Positions 28,401 to 37,404 are shown, numbered from the stretch's first letter. The stretch is DNA of 64,000 nucleotides from Nostoc flagelliforme FACHB-838 (GCF_014698065.1 NZ_JACJSI010000025.1:23205-87204); one strand, 5' to 3'. The notes: generated by a model not told the origin, from the letters alone. A program made the numbers and translations.

Positions 28401-30663
28401 CACCATCGGCGGTAGTTACTCCGGGTGTAGCTCCGGTGATGTCATTGATGGTAATATTCCCTATGGCTTGTAAGTTAACATTTGCGCCCGAAGCCGCGAT
28501 CGCACCCCAAGAAACGGTATTAGCCCCAATATCTGCATCCCCAAAAGCAATGTTGCCAGGTGGAAAATCACCTGTCCCTAATGCACCATCAATAATAGTT
28601 AATGTGGTGGGGTCTAGTAATAATGTACCAAAGCTACCATTGGGGGCTGAAGCGTCTACCAAACCGTTGAAGGTCAAGAAATTTTTGCCTGATACTTCTA
28701 CAAAACCACCATTCCCGGCATTTGCTCCTCCACGAGCCGAAATATTACCAAAAAACTGGGTTGTATCGTTACCCCAAACAATGACGCGTCCGCCGTTTCC
28801 ATTTAAATTGCTATCGGCATTAATGACGGAGTTTGAGTTTACATAAGTCTGCTCGGCGTTGGGTAAAGTACCTTTACCTTGGTAATCGCCGCCAATTAGC
28901 ACTGTGCCGCCACCATTGTTTCCAGAGGCGTTAATATTGGCATCAATGACTCCAACTTTTTTACCCAAAGCAGCTACTGTACCGCCTGTTTGACTCGATA
29001 CATCCACAACGCCCGAAACAATCGTTGTCCCTGGCGTTGCGGGAATCGTGACATTAGAGCCTGTTAGCTGCACAGTTCCATCAGGATTAGCAGTTAACCC
29101 AGTGTCAGTATTACCAACTGTGAGCAATTCTGGTAAAGATGCAATAGGAATTGTCCAGTTATTGGGTTGGTTGCTACTAGAGGCGAGGGGCTGAATTTCT
29201 AGACTCAATAGATTTCCTGGCTGACTCAGACGCACCCAATTTTCCCCTGGTATGGATGTGACTGTAATCTGCCCTCCTGGTGCTGAAAGTTGCCCGGTAT
29301 TAACTACATTACCGCCCAATAAATTCAAATTTTGCCCAGCACCTACTGCCAAATTTCCAGCATTGACGATCGCTCCTGGTTGGTTCGTACTAAAGGCAAA
29401 TCCGTTGGGGTTTCCAACTAAAGCATTGTAGTCATTAACCCCAATAGCGTTGAACCAACTGCTGCCAAAACCAATGCCATTAGCTGTTGTCACTGTGAAA
29501 GCACTAGGCACATTTAAACTGGCGTTTGCTCCAAAAATAAATCCGGCTGGATTCATCAAGAAAAGGTTAGCATTGCCACCTGTCACCTGAATTAAGCCAT
29601 TGATAATCGAGGCATCCCCGCCTGTAATTCGACCAAGGATATTTTGTAACGCTGGATTAGCTTGAAAGTTGGCAATTTGTTCTGGTGAAATTCCAAATTG
29701 TTGAAAGCTGTGAAAGAGGTTAACACCATCTCCAGAAGTTGTACCGCCGGTAATATCAAGCCGATTGCCGTTGGGTGTAACAATTGTGTTTGTTCCATCG
29801 GCAGCAGGGACAATTTGTTGCGCTTGGGCTAATCCCGCACTCATGGCTGTCACCAGAGGTACAATAGCTAACACTGAAGCGGCAATGCTAGACAGTAGAG
29901 GTTTTTTGCGCCGTAATATGAAGCGACCTGTGGGTAATTCTACATCGATTTGTAACTTATTTGCTAATCCGCGCCGCCAAAGTGCTTGAGCGATCGCCTT
30001 CTGTGACCAGAATATTTGTTCTGTTCTTCTGGTAACAGACATGCTTTGAGAGTGAATCCGGTAGAGGTAGAGTGGCTCTTGAACTCGGCGCACCTGAGCT
30101 ACTTCTGAAAGTCGCAGGCATAGGTCATAATCATAGGCACAGCCAGAGAACGATTCGTTAGCACCTCCCACCTGTTCGTAAACTGAACGGCGCATTAGGC
30201 GGAAGTGGAAAGTCATGAAGTCCACCAACAGACCTTCTTGAGAGTAAGGAATGTTACAACGATGACCGTAGTTGAGAACTTTGCCCTCTTGATCAATATT
30301 TAAGTAGTCGGTGTAAACAAATCCTGCTTCTGGGTGACGGTTGAGAACTGTAGCGGTTTCGGCAAGGGCGGTAGGGGCAAGGATATCATCACTGTCTACT
30401 ATACCGATGTAAGTCCCACTAGTTTGGCTGATTGCTGCCTTACAACCCGCAGCCAGTCCTTGATGGTCTGCTTGGACTACCCGCACTCGTCCATCTTGTT
30501 GAGCATAAGCGTTAGCGATCGCCACCGATCCATCTGTAGAACCATCATCCCAAATTAGTAACTCCAAGTCTTGCCATGTCTGTGCTAAAACGCTGGCGAT
30601 CGCTTCTTGAAGGTAAGCCTCCCGGTTGTAATTGACGATGACAATGGAGATCAATGGCGACAT
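25492..30663 (-). CDS. Giant fusion: GT2 glycosyltransferase + TPS (haemagglutinin) secretion domain + CHAT protease
   Basis: 1723 residues. Residues 1-250 form a family 2 glycosyltransferase (ISIVIVNYNREAYLQEAI, WDDGSTDGS, the DxD-like VDSDDIL). A hydrophobic signal-like helix (about 256-275) ending AGLAQAQ follows, then a two-partner secretion domain from about 284 (VTPNGNRLDITGGT, FLMNPAGFIFG), then beta-helical repeats. About 1140-1250 is cadherin-like (DANNDVTTIRLDAVN), followed by a (GGN)n stretch. The last 320 residues are a CHAT caspase-like protease with His1564 and Cys1607 (VLSACRTALGDEE). The divergent TpsB gene next door is the expected transporter. A TPS signal 255 residues deep inside a chain is strange; an internal ATG at 30042 could give an ordinary cargo with an extended signal. 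Confidence 0.88.
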   Translation of the reverse strand: MSPLISIVIVNYNREAYLQEAIASVLAQTWQDLELLIWDDGSTDGSVAIANAYAQQDGRVRVVQADHQGLAAGCKAAISQTSGTYIGIVDSDDILAPTALAETATVLNRHPEAGFVYTDYLNIDQEGKVLNYGHRCNIPYSQEGLLVDFMTFHFRLMRRSVYEQVGGANESFSGCAYDYDLCLRLSEVAQVRRVQEPLYLYRIHSQSMSVTRRTEQIFWSQKAIAQALWRRGLANKLQIDVELPTGRFILRRKKPLLSSIAASVLAIVPLVTAMSAGLAQAQQIVPAADGTNTIVTPNGNRLDITGGTTSGDGVNLFHSFQQFGISPEQIANFQANPALQNILGRITGGDASIINGLIQVTGGNANLFLMNPAGFIFGANASLNVPSAFTVTTANGIGFGSSWFNAIGVNDYNALVGNPNGFAFSTNQPGAIVNAGNLAVGAGQNLNLLGGNVVNTGQLSAPGGQITVTSIPGENWVRLSQPGNLLSLEIQPLASSSNQPNNWTIPIASLPELLTVGNTDTGLTANPDGTVQLTGSNVTIPATPGTTIVSGVVDVSSQTGGTVAALGKKVGVIDANINASGNNGGGTVLIGGDYQGKGTLPNAEQTYVNSNSVINADSNLNGNGGRVIVWGNDTTQFFGNISARGGANAGNGGFVEVSGKNFLTFNGLVDASAPNGSFGTLLLDPTTLTIIDGALGTGDFPPGNIAFGDADIGANTVSWGAIAASGANVNLQAIGNITINDITGATPGVTTADGVASLNLGGGSFSLTSQSGSVNFVDPTNTIRTNGGAIGISGASLSLGNLNTNSNSGNSGNVTLSASGDITAGDIITTGQGYSSGNITVQSISGGITLNDLVTYEVQVFESTAGEVSLSAAGNILTGTINSYSSNPSSSGTGGNVQVESTAGNITTGAINSSVSFARRSNVSNFTGTAGAVTLTARDNITVNGAINASASVTVLADNPSTGGTGGNVTLETTNTASSTIRFSSINTQAIGEDIGEGNIVQGGNVQVLTNGLVQGIGTINDGETDTGVTIATGGFFIPVFSSEVGTIVQPLAGGTVTIQHDGGPNNVDFIVGDASVNGTAGTINAGEGNAGESLIITSGNFPVLPNGGDASGTPNNITITSVNTPPILTANSSLPDTQTNQSVTSNFGSLGAVVTDANNDVTTIRLDAVNTGNLTVNGVPVTPGVTTLSSGDTLVYTPPADTNGSLNAFGISASDGVSSSAPTQIGININGNGGNGGNGGNGGNGGNGGNGGNGGNGGNGGNDVPIPPPCTFQCNPVTPPNFNPPSFRTDPPVINPDRTAEGGFTDEIADYLGIPTPKIKTFDDAKEVARNIEKATGVKLAFVYTSFVPVEIEPLPNSDGAKFTKQLNTVAEQVSDQLELVVVTGKGDPIRKRIPEATRAKILQVAQEFRDQIVSPQNRRRAGYLRSSQQLYRWLIAPVEADLQAQGIGNLVFLQDVGLRSTPMAALHDGKGFLVEKYSIGLMPSLSLTNTLYTDIRKSQILALGVSQSTQGQEPLPAVPIELSTLTSKLWQGKLLLDKQATLENLKTIRRQQPFGIIHMATHADFATGALSNSYIQLWEDKLRLNQLRQLRLNEPQVEMMVLSACRTALGDEESELGFAGLAVLAGVKTSVASLWSVNDAGTAALMTKFYDNLKTAPIKAEALRQAQVAMIKGQIYVKDGQVQGLGVVESLPLPVDSINQADGSLAHPYYWAAFTMVGNPW
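26868..26970. repeat. Nine-base tandem repeat (GGN codons)
   Basis: ccaccattt/ccaccattc units repeat about eleven times, encoding Gly-Gly-Asn on the minus strand. It forms a flexible linker between the cadherin-like region and the CHAT-side region. Confidence 0.9.
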
Positions 30664-30871
30664 CGAAGTATTCCCAAGTTTTCTACCTGCTTACCAGAGT
30701 ATATTACTAAGGGCTTTCACTTAGATAGTCATTGCTGTTTATTATTTTTTTGTTACAAATTTTCTTAAATTTGAATGTCAAAAATATGATATTCAAATAC
30801 TCATGCACCCAGAGCATAACCAAAAATTAAAATCAGGTATGTCGTAAAATCAGACACCCCACCAAAAAGAA
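30664..30871. promoter_or_regulatory. Divergent promoter region of the two-partner secretion pair
   Basis: 207 AT-rich bases separate the cargo and transporter genes, which are read in opposite directions. Both promoters must lie here; exact boxes cannot be assigned with confidence. Confidence 0.4.
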
Positions 30872-32719
30872 ATGACAAAAGGAACAGAAACTCGTGTTAA
30901 GTCTGAAGCAACGACTCAGCAAAGAATTGTCTATCTCTCTCATCAGTTAGACACTTGGCATCTAGCGAGTACTAAATGGAGTAAGCACAGTTTCCGTTTC
31001 AAGTGCAGCTTGTTAATTCTGCCTGCGGTCTGGATTGTAACTGCCAATGGACTTAGAGCTACAGCCGATATCTCTATACCAAAATCGCCTCAAAATAGTA
31101 GTTCCCCTGAGTTACAAATAGTACAGGAAACAGAACCTTCCCCAGCAATTGACTCTAATCAACCAGAACCAAAACCCGAATCTTCCCCAGCACCACCAGA
31201 AACACCACAACGCATTCGGGTTCGCAAAATCCAGGTTGTAGGTAGCACAGTTTTTAATGAAAATGATTTTAATCCAGTTGTCAAACCGTTTGAAGAACGG
31301 GACTTAACTTTAGAAGAAATCAGACAAGCCGCCGATGCTGTTACCCAGCTTTATCTAAATAAAGGTTATATAAATTCCAGAGCAGTTCCAGACACTCGAC
31401 AATCTAGTACCGCCGATGGTGTTGTGGTAATTCAGGTGTTTGAAGGGCGTTTAACAGAGATTAACATCGAAGGGACGCGGCGATTAAACCCATCTTATAT
31501 TCGTAGTCGCATCCAACTAGGTGCTGGTATTCCTCTGAATACTGGTAAACTCGAAGATCAACTGAAGCTGTTGCGACTCGATCCTTTATTTACAAATGTA
31601 GAAGCGCGTCTGCGTCCAACGGGTAAAGTTGGTCAAAGTATTCTCGTTGTCAGAGTTGAAGAGGCAAACCCTTTAACTGGTAGCTTGGGTGTAGATAATT
31701 ATTCCCCTCCCAGTATTGGGGCGGAAAGATTAGGTATTGGACTGCGATCGCGCAATTTAACCGGCATGGGAGATGAGTTAGCAAGCTCCTATTACCACAC
31801 ACTCTCTGGTGGTTCTGATATCTTTGATTTCAACTATCAGGTTCCTGTTAACGCCATGAACGGCAGGGTACAGATTAGAGCTGCATTTTTTCGCAACGAA
31901 ATTACTGAGCCACCCTTTGATGCGTTTGGCTTTCGCGCAAACCAGGATCTTTATGAAATCAATTATCGTCAACCATTGATGCGATCGCCCAGAGAAGAAT
32001 TTGCCCTATCTTTAGGATTTACCTACCAAGATGGTCAAACCTTCATTTTCAATAATCGCGCACAACCTTTTGGCATTGGGCCTGATGCCAATGGCGTTAG
32101 CCGCACCAGTGTAATTAAATTTGCTCAAGATTATACTAAGCGCGAACCTCAAGGAGCTTGGTTTTTGCGATCGCAATTTAATTTTGGTGTTGATATCTTA
32201 GATGCAACTATCAACAATGATCCCATACCTGATGGTCGTTTTTTCAGTTGGTTAGGACAAATACAGCGCGTGCAGCAACTCAATAACGATAACTTGTTGC
32301 TCATCCAAGCAGACTTGCAACTAACACCAGATAGCCTTTTACCTTCGCAGCAATTTGTCATCGGTGGTGGACAATCTGTAAGGGGATATCGCCAAAATAT
32401 CCGTTCTGGAGATAATGGATTTCGGGTAGCGATCGAAGATCGCTTCACAGTGCAACGCGATAAATCTGGAATATCTACAATTCAACTTGCGCCATTTCTA
32501 GACATGGGAGCCGTCTGGAATCAGTCTAATAACCCCAATCAGCTACCCAATCAAACTTTTTTGGTAGGCGCAGGCTTAGGATTCTTGTGGAATCAGGCAT
32601 TGGGAATTGATAATCTCTTTTTGCGGCTCGATTATGGATTTCCATTTATCGATCTGAGCGATCGTGGTAATAACGCTCAAGATGATGGCTTTTATTTTAG
32701 CCTTCGCTATCAACCCTAA
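30872..32719 (+). CDS. TpsB outer membrane transporter (ShlB/FhaC/HecB family)
   Basis: 615 residues. A hydrophobic signal (about 46-62, CSLLILPAVWIVTANG) has a long polar N-region. A Pro/Glu-rich linker leads to a POTRA domain (IRVRKIQVVGSTVFNEND..., about 110-185) and possibly a second, then a 16-strand outer-membrane barrel. The barrel carries the family signature GGGQSVRGYRQN (VRGY) late in the chain. It ends with an aromatic C-terminal strand (FYFSLRYQP). The role is to translocate a TpsA-type cargo across the outer membrane, and the TPS-CHAT gene on the other strand is the obvious partner. Confidence 0.93.
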   Translation: MTKGTETRVKSEATTQQRIVYLSHQLDTWHLASTKWSKHSFRFKCSLLILPAVWIVTANGLRATADISIPKSPQNSSSPELQIVQETEPSPAIDSNQPEPKPESSPAPPETPQRIRVRKIQVVGSTVFNENDFNPVVKPFEERDLTLEEIRQAADAVTQLYLNKGYINSRAVPDTRQSSTADGVVVIQVFEGRLTEINIEGTRRLNPSYIRSRIQLGAGIPLNTGKLEDQLKLLRLDPLFTNVEARLRPTGKVGQSILVVRVEEANPLTGSLGVDNYSPPSIGAERLGIGLRSRNLTGMGDELASSYYHTLSGGSDIFDFNYQVPVNAMNGRVQIRAAFFRNEITEPPFDAFGFRANQDLYEINYRQPLMRSPREEFALSLGFTYQDGQTFIFNNRAQPFGIGPDANGVSRTSVIKFAQDYTKREPQGAWFLRSQFNFGVDILDATINNDPIPDGRFFSWLGQIQRVQQLNNDNLLLIQADLQLTPDSLLPSQQFVIGGGQSVRGYRQNIRSGDNGFRVAIEDRFTVQRDKSGISTIQLAPFLDMGAVWNQSNNPNQLPNQTFLVGAGLGFLWNQALGIDNLFLRLDYGFPFIDLSDRGNNAQDDGFYFSLRYQP

Positions 32720-33049
32720 CGAAAGATGATGGTAATCATAACTAATCATGCAGATATGATCTTACTTTGAACCGCACTTGATCAAGTAAAATTTAATCAG
32801 CAAAATGCCATTTGGCTTACTCCTTTTGGTGTTTTCCACTACTAAAATCGCGTTAACTTACTCCTTTTGGTAGATGACATTTTTATTTCAGTATTTTCAC
32901 TAGTTAATTACCTGTATTTCTGCTTTATCCTAATGTTGAATTAAAAAATTAGGTTCTCTCTTCAGGAATTTGCATTTTATCCTGTGTATATACACAAAGA
33001 GAGAAATGATAGTTTATAAATTTAATAGAGAATTAAAGAGAGAAAACTT
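32720..33049. other. Intergenic region with direct repeat and palindrome
   Basis: A partial direct repeat (gcttactccttttggtg and cttactccttttggtag, around 32816 and 32858) is visible, plus the palindrome at 32983-32996. No gene is seen. Confidence 0.45.
32983..32996. promoter_or_regulatory. 14-base palindrome upstream of the small conserved gene
   Basis: tgtgtatatacaca is a perfect palindrome about 55 bases before the ATG at 33050. The size and place suit an operator for a dimeric regulator, but no regulator is identified. Confidence 0.3.
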
Positions 33050-33304
33050 ATGACACAACCTAACTCGCAAGCAAAAAACAGCTTTCTTTATCCTCGTAGT
33101 CGGTATTATGGTAAATTTCAGCCAGAAAACTTAGTGTTTAATGCCAACCTCCAAGAATTTTCCCAAAAAATTAGTTACATCACTTGTCTAGAAACAGGGG
33201 GGAAGTTGTCTCAGGAAGAGGCTTACCAGCAAATTAAGTCACTTTGGAAAGAGTTGAAACATAGCAAAAAGCAACTGGCTATTGGCGGCGATAGAGAAAT
33301 TTAA
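33050..33304 (+). CDS. Small conserved cyanobacterial protein
   Basis: 84 residues, soluble, opening with NSFLYPRSRYYGKF and continuing with NLVFNANLQEFSQKISYI, LETGGKLSQEEAYQQIKSLW. This ordered set of motifs is familiar from small conserved cyanobacterial proteins (possibly the DUF7219 family; assignment from memory only). It looks alpha-helical. Function unknown. agagagaaa precedes the ATG as a possible ribosome site. It is monocistronic, with a ccaaagac...tctttgg hairpin after it (33363-33383). Confidence 0.75.
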   Translation: MTQPNSQAKNSFLYPRSRYYGKFQPENLVFNANLQEFSQKISYITCLETGGKLSQEEAYQQIKSLWKELKHSKKQLAIGGDREI

Positions 33305-33527
33305 ACTAATTGTAAAGGAGGGAATGGAAATTTTTATTAAATCTATTGCAAAATACTTGAACAGCCAAAGACTTAAATCTTTGGCTAGTAGCAAAATTAA
33401 GTTTAAAGGGACTAAAACTACTGTCATTAGACGGTTTTAAACGAATTGAGCTATTTGCCAAAAAATAAATTTTTGGGCGGTTTTTCAGTTTTTACAAGGG
33501 GCCTATTCTTGTTGGTTAGATGTCTAG

Positions 33528-34559
33528 TTAATTACCTTCTAGGAAAGTCCAGAAATAGCCATCGGGTGCAATAAAAGAGAAACTCGTCTCGCCAAATTCA
33601 TTACTAATGATGTTTGTAACTTTTTGTGCAGTACTCGCCTTGATGTGATCGCAATACTCCTGTATTCTCTTAACGCGATAGGTATATAAAGACATACCCA
33701 AGCTACCTGGTTGGGCTGCCTCAAAGCGCGATTCTAAATTAATAGATTCTGGAAATCGAATGATATAAAGTCTACCACTACGTGTAGCCATCAAGTCAGA
33801 CTTAGAAGAACGGGGATCATCAAAGGTAGTGACAATAAACTTTTCACCAGGGTTAAGGTCAAAAATATTTTTACCTGCTGGCGAAGATTCATAGCTAGTT
33901 TCCACATCATCACGTACACGCAGCAAACCCAAAACTTCTTCATAAAACTTCAGGGTTTCTTTGCTGTCATCTTGAACGATAATCCCACAATGGGTAAACT
34001 GACTAGTCTTGAGAGGCGCATTATGGTTAACTTGTCCGTAATGCGGTAGTGTATAGCCAAACCGTTGAAACAAAACCTGTCGAGCTAAGGGTTGCAGCAG
34101 CAGCATTTCGCGCACACCAACTGCTGGCTCAATAAAAGGACGGCTTTTTCTCTCTTTGTTGTAGATGACTTCCCAATAAGGGATAGAGTATCTGATAGGG
34201 AAACCTGCTGCCTTTGCGTCCTCTATATGATTTAAAATATTCAAGACATCCGCAGTTAAGCTTGTCGCCCAGCGATTTCCCTTAATTTTCATTGATGCTG
34301 TTCCCAAACCTTCATGGGTGGGGTTTTGCCAAACCATCAGCCGAATCAAACCATGATCTGCATTTTGGTGGTAGAGACGGATTGAGCGTAAAGACGAATT
34401 CACTCCATATAATTGATGGGCTACATCTGCGGTTAATTCACCCACTTCACCAATGCGATAGCCAAATTGCTCCCAATACTGAATTGCAGAAATTGGCTCC
34501 GAGATGCCGATACAGACTTCATAAATACCTTCAATTGCCGTTTGTTGTTCTTGAGTCAT
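33528..34559 (-). CDS. Two-domain VOC (glyoxalase/bleomycin resistance) superfamily protein
   Basis: 343 residues that read as two vicinal-oxygen-chelate modules. The first (about 8-170) opens with YEVCIGISEPISAIQYWEQFG, the second (about 185-343) with FTHCGIIVQDDSKETLKFYEEVLGL and ends with SFIAPDGYFWTFLEGN. His in FTHCGII and Glu in FLEGN are the kind of metal ligands used in VOC enzymes. Substrate unknown. The ATG at 34557 is used. It stands alone on the minus strand facing the next plus-strand cluster. Confidence 0.75.
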   Translation of the reverse strand: MTQEQQTAIEGIYEVCIGISEPISAIQYWEQFGYRIGEVGELTADVAHQLYGVNSSLRSIRLYHQNADHGLIRLMVWQNPTHEGLGTASMKIKGNRWATSLTADVLNILNHIEDAKAAGFPIRYSIPYWEVIYNKERKSRPFIEPAVGVREMLLLQPLARQVLFQRFGYTLPHYGQVNHNAPLKTSQFTHCGIIVQDDSKETLKFYEEVLGLLRVRDDVETSYESSPAGKNIFDLNPGEKFIVTTFDDPRSSKSDLMATRSGRLYIIRFPESINLESRFEAAQPGSLGMSLYTYRVKRIQEYCDHIKASTAQKVTNIISNEFGETSFSFIAPDGYFWTFLEGN

Positions 34560-34933
34560 ATTAATTTTAGATTTTAGATTTTACATTTCCTCATTCCCAT
34601 GCTCCGCGTGGGAATGCATTCATTGAGTCTCTGACTCAATATATTACTTGCAGAGCATGAGAAAGAGAGAAAAGAAAGTATTTACAAGAATCCGAAAAGC
34701 AACAACTTTATTTTGTAGCTTATGATGTACCCAATACTTTTCGGATAAACTCAATAATCTATCTTTTGGTCTGGGAAAAGATTAAAGGGCGAAGGGTGAA
34801 AGGTAAATTCAAACCCTTTCCCCCAAAACCCGAAAAGTACTGATGATGTACCTACAAAAGTGAGATGTCTAAGATTTTTTTGATTGCACATCATCAGCGA
34901 TCGCCATAAACTTTTTTTAACAGGAGTTAAGCT
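34560..34933. other. Intergenic region with palindromic and direct repeats
   Basis: Contains an attttag heptamer run, a cattccca/tgggaatg palindrome at 34592-34615, and two oppositely oriented copies of a short element (gatgtacccaatacttttcgg and cccgaaaagtactgatgatg). It should carry the divergent promoters of the VOC gene and the next operon. Confidence 0.5.
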
Positions 34934-35557
34934 ATGACGCAGCGACTGACTCAAGAGCAATTATCACAAATAGTCACAGAAGTAGAAAGTCTGCAAGTGC
35001 GTCGAGAAGCGGAACTAGATCAACAGCAGGTTAGAGAAATTTTACAGGAGTTAAATTTACCACCTGAGTTACTAGATGAAGCGCTGATTCAATTAAATCG
35101 CCGTCAAGCGCTAGAGGTACAACAACGCCGGAATCGATGGATTACTTCTGGAGTTGTGGCAGTCTTAGTGATAGTGAGTGCATCTACAATATTTTTCATG
35201 CAGCAGCAGAATTCTGCACTTGACCGTGTTTCTGCTCAACAAGACCGCATCACGTTAATACAAGATAATGGCGGCGACTTAAAGACAATTTCCCGCCAAA
35301 CCAATGCAGAAGTGTTGTACCGTGTCACCTTAAAAGATGCACCCTTGGGTAAAAAGCTGGCTCTCTCTTGTAATTGGATTGACCCAAGTGGTCAAATTGT
35401 CAAGCAAAACAACTATCAAACCCGCGAGATTAATACTTCTGTCTGGGATACCCAGTGTCGTTATACTATTAACCCGGCTGCAACTGTTGGTAATTGGAAA
35501 GTGCAGATGTTCTTGGAAGGTCGGCAGATTAGTGATGAAACCTTTGAAGTTAAATAG
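34934..35557 (+). CDS. Membrane-anchored protein with C-terminal beta domain, unknown
   Basis: 207 residues. About 1-70 is a charged helical region with a coiled-coil tendency (QLSQIVTEVESLQVRREAEL). One transmembrane helix lies at about 74-91 (TSGVVAVLVIVSASTIFF). The rest (about 120-207) is a beta-rich, Ig-like domain (YRVTLKDAPLGKKLALSCN...). A type II single-span arrangement is likely, with the beta domain outside. The name of the family is not recognised. It begins a plus-strand cluster; its stop is only five bases before the ATG of the asparagine-synthetase homologue, so they are probably translated together. Confidence 0.7.
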   Translation: MTQRLTQEQLSQIVTEVESLQVRREAELDQQQVREILQELNLPPELLDEALIQLNRRQALEVQQRRNRWITSGVVAVLVIVSASTIFFMQQQNSALDRVSAQQDRITLIQDNGGDLKTISRQTNAEVLYRVTLKDAPLGKKLALSCNWIDPSGQIVKQNNYQTREINTSVWDTQCRYTINPAATVGNWKVQMFLEGRQISDETFEVK

Positions 35558-35562
35558 TTCAG

Positions 35563-37404
35563 ATGGGTAACATCCCGCATCATTTTCTTGGTTATTGGGG
35601 TTACGGCGCTCAACACGAGTTAGAAGCGCTGTTAACTAGTGTCGTGGAAAACCTCTCTCCAAACCTCTCCCCTAAAAGGGGAGAGGCTTTGAATTTTCCC
35701 CCTTCCCGCATCGGGAAGGGGGTTAGGGGGTTAGGTCTGAAAAGTCAGTTTTCTGCACAGGAAAATTATTCTCCTCCCATCTGGAATGTTGTTTATATAG
35801 GACTTAATGCAAATTCCCCACCGCAACAAAATCAAATTGCTGCTATCTCCGCATCAGGATTATTAACTTCACCCGATGCTTGGGTAAGTCTCCAGGAAAA
35901 CAATTGCCTAATTTTGGGAAGAGAACCTTTCGGTAAAGTGCCTTTGTATTGGACTGTGCAGGGACAAGTAATCTGGTTTGCATCCCAAATGCAACTACTC
36001 TTACCGATTTTACAACAATCAGAAGTTAGCATTCCTGGGTTATATGGCTATAGCTGTTTTTCTTACGTTCCAACACCTTTAACCCCAGTTAATGGAGTGT
36101 TTGCAGTGACGGCGGGGACTGAATTAGTTTGGCAGAGCGATCGCCAATCAGGTATTCTGCGATCGCCTGAATCTAAAAATATCCATTCGTGGCGAGAAGC
36201 GCCAGAACAGTTAACAGATGAAGCTACAGCAATTACCGAATTGCAAACTCTCCTCAAAGACTCCATTGGGCGACATATTGCCGATTTAAAGGATGAGCCT
36301 GTTGGGGTGTTTCTCTCTGGTGGACTCGATTCTTCGGTAGTGGCGGCACTGCTGGTACAAGCAGGGGTGAAAGTCCGCGCCTACACTCTAGATTTCGCTG
36401 ATGCAGGGATTCCAGAATATCCATACTCTGAACAAGTCGCCCAGTTCCTTAAAATTCCGCTGATTAAAGTTGCAGCAAACCCAAGTTCAATCAAAAACGC
36501 CCTAATTCCTACTGTGCAAGCATTGGATTTGCCTTTTGGAGATGGGGTGTGTGTGCCGTTGTATCTCCTATCTGAGAGGGCGAGTCAAGAAACTCAGGTA
36601 ATCTTTAACGGTGAAGGTGGAGATCAATTGTTTGCTGGTTGGACGAACAAACCTTTAATTGCCGCAGGTGTTTATCAAGCAGAAAATCCCGCCGGACAGG
36701 AAACTTTTATCCAGCAATATCTCCGCACCTTTCACCGTCTTGGAGGATATGAATCTCAAGTTTATCAGCCAGAAATATATGCACAGATCCAAAATTTGCA
36801 TCCTGAAGATTGGTTGTTAACATCTCTTGATCGCAATGAGTGTCCATCTTTGCTGCATCGCCTTCGCCGTGCTAGTTTGATGCTCAAAGGGGCGCAAAAT
36901 ATCCATCCTCGTGCAACTGCATTGGGGTTTGCTCATAAATTGTGGGTGCGATCGCCTTTTTGTGACTTACCTTTAGCTGAGTGGACATTCCGCCTATCTG
37001 GAGAACTCTGTTTGCAAGGAGCCTGTGAAAAATATATCCTCAAACGGGCTGTAGAAAATTGGCTTCCGCCCGAAATTGTCTGGCGACAAAAGCGGGGTAT
37101 GGGGGTTCCCTTAACTTCTTGGTGTTTAAATGATTTTTGGCATCAGCTCGGCATTTGGCTCAATCCAGAAAGACTTCGCGCTCACAATCATTTTTATCCT
37201 CACATTGCGGCACAAATTGTTGAAGGCAAACTAGGAGCAGCTATTCAAGGACGGCGAATTGGTGAGACTCTCTGGTTACTGATTATGTGGCAACTTTGGC
37301 GATCGCATGTTTTAAATGAAGAACTAAGTAAACAGTCTTGGGATCATCCTTTTTGGTTACATCGTTGGCTATGGATAAATTACAAAATAATTCGTAATTC
37401 GTAA
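35563..37404 (+). CDS. Asparagine synthetase-like protein lacking the catalytic Cys
   Basis: 613 residues of the AsnB superfamily. The C-terminal synthetase half is well formed, with the PP-loop FLSGGLDSSVVAAL (Ser252-Ser258) that binds ATP and the later GEGGDQLFAGW. The N-terminal half is shaped like a class II glutaminase but starts MGNIPHHFLG instead of Met-Cys-Gly, so the nucleophilic cysteine is missing and ammonia cannot come from glutamine here. Residues about 30-60 are encoded by a palindromic repeat inserted in frame (see 35650-35742). Homologues without glutaminase activity catalyse amide bond formation in peptide or polysaccharide pathways. It is followed 25 bases later by a PLP-decarboxylase homologue. 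Confidence 0.85.
   Translation: MGNIPHHFLGYWGYGAQHELEALLTSVVENLSPNLSPKRGEALNFPPSRIGKGVRGLGLKSQFSAQENYSPPIWNVVYIGLNANSPPQQNQIAAISASGLLTSPDAWVSLQENNCLILGREPFGKVPLYWTVQGQVIWFASQMQLLLPILQQSEVSIPGLYGYSCFSYVPTPLTPVNGVFAVTAGTELVWQSDRQSGILRSPESKNIHSWREAPEQLTDEATAITELQTLLKDSIGRHIADLKDEPVGVFLSGGLDSSVVAALLVQAGVKVRAYTLDFADAGIPEYPYSEQVAQFLKIPLIKVAANPSSIKNALIPTVQALDLPFGDGVCVPLYLLSERASQETQVIFNGEGGDQLFAGWTNKPLIAAGVYQAENPAGQETFIQQYLRTFHRLGGYESQVYQPEIYAQIQNLHPEDWLLTSLDRNECPSLLHRLRRASLMLKGAQNIHPRATALGFAHKLWVRSPFCDLPLAEWTFRLSGELCLQGACEKYILKRAVENWLPPEIVWRQKRGMGVPLTSWCLNDFWHQLGIWLNPERLRAHNHFYPHIAAQIVEGKLGAAIQGRRIGETLWLLIMWQLWRSHVLNEELSKQSWDHPFWLHRWLWINYKIIRNS
35650..35742. repeat. Palindromic repeat inserted inside the asparagine-synthetase-like gene
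   Basis: Two hairpins, cctctcccctaaaaggggag(agg) at 35664-35686 and cccccttcccgc...ggggg at 35698-35722, followed by ttagggggttagg. The insert keeps the reading frame open and adds about 28 residues to the protein. Such elements are normally intergenic. Confidence 0.8.

Noticed and set aside
28175..28846. A 223-codon open frame on the plus strand
   Set aside because: It is antisense to the TPS-CHAT gene, has low-complexity hydrophobic content and no family motifs; a shadow of the repetitive coding strand.
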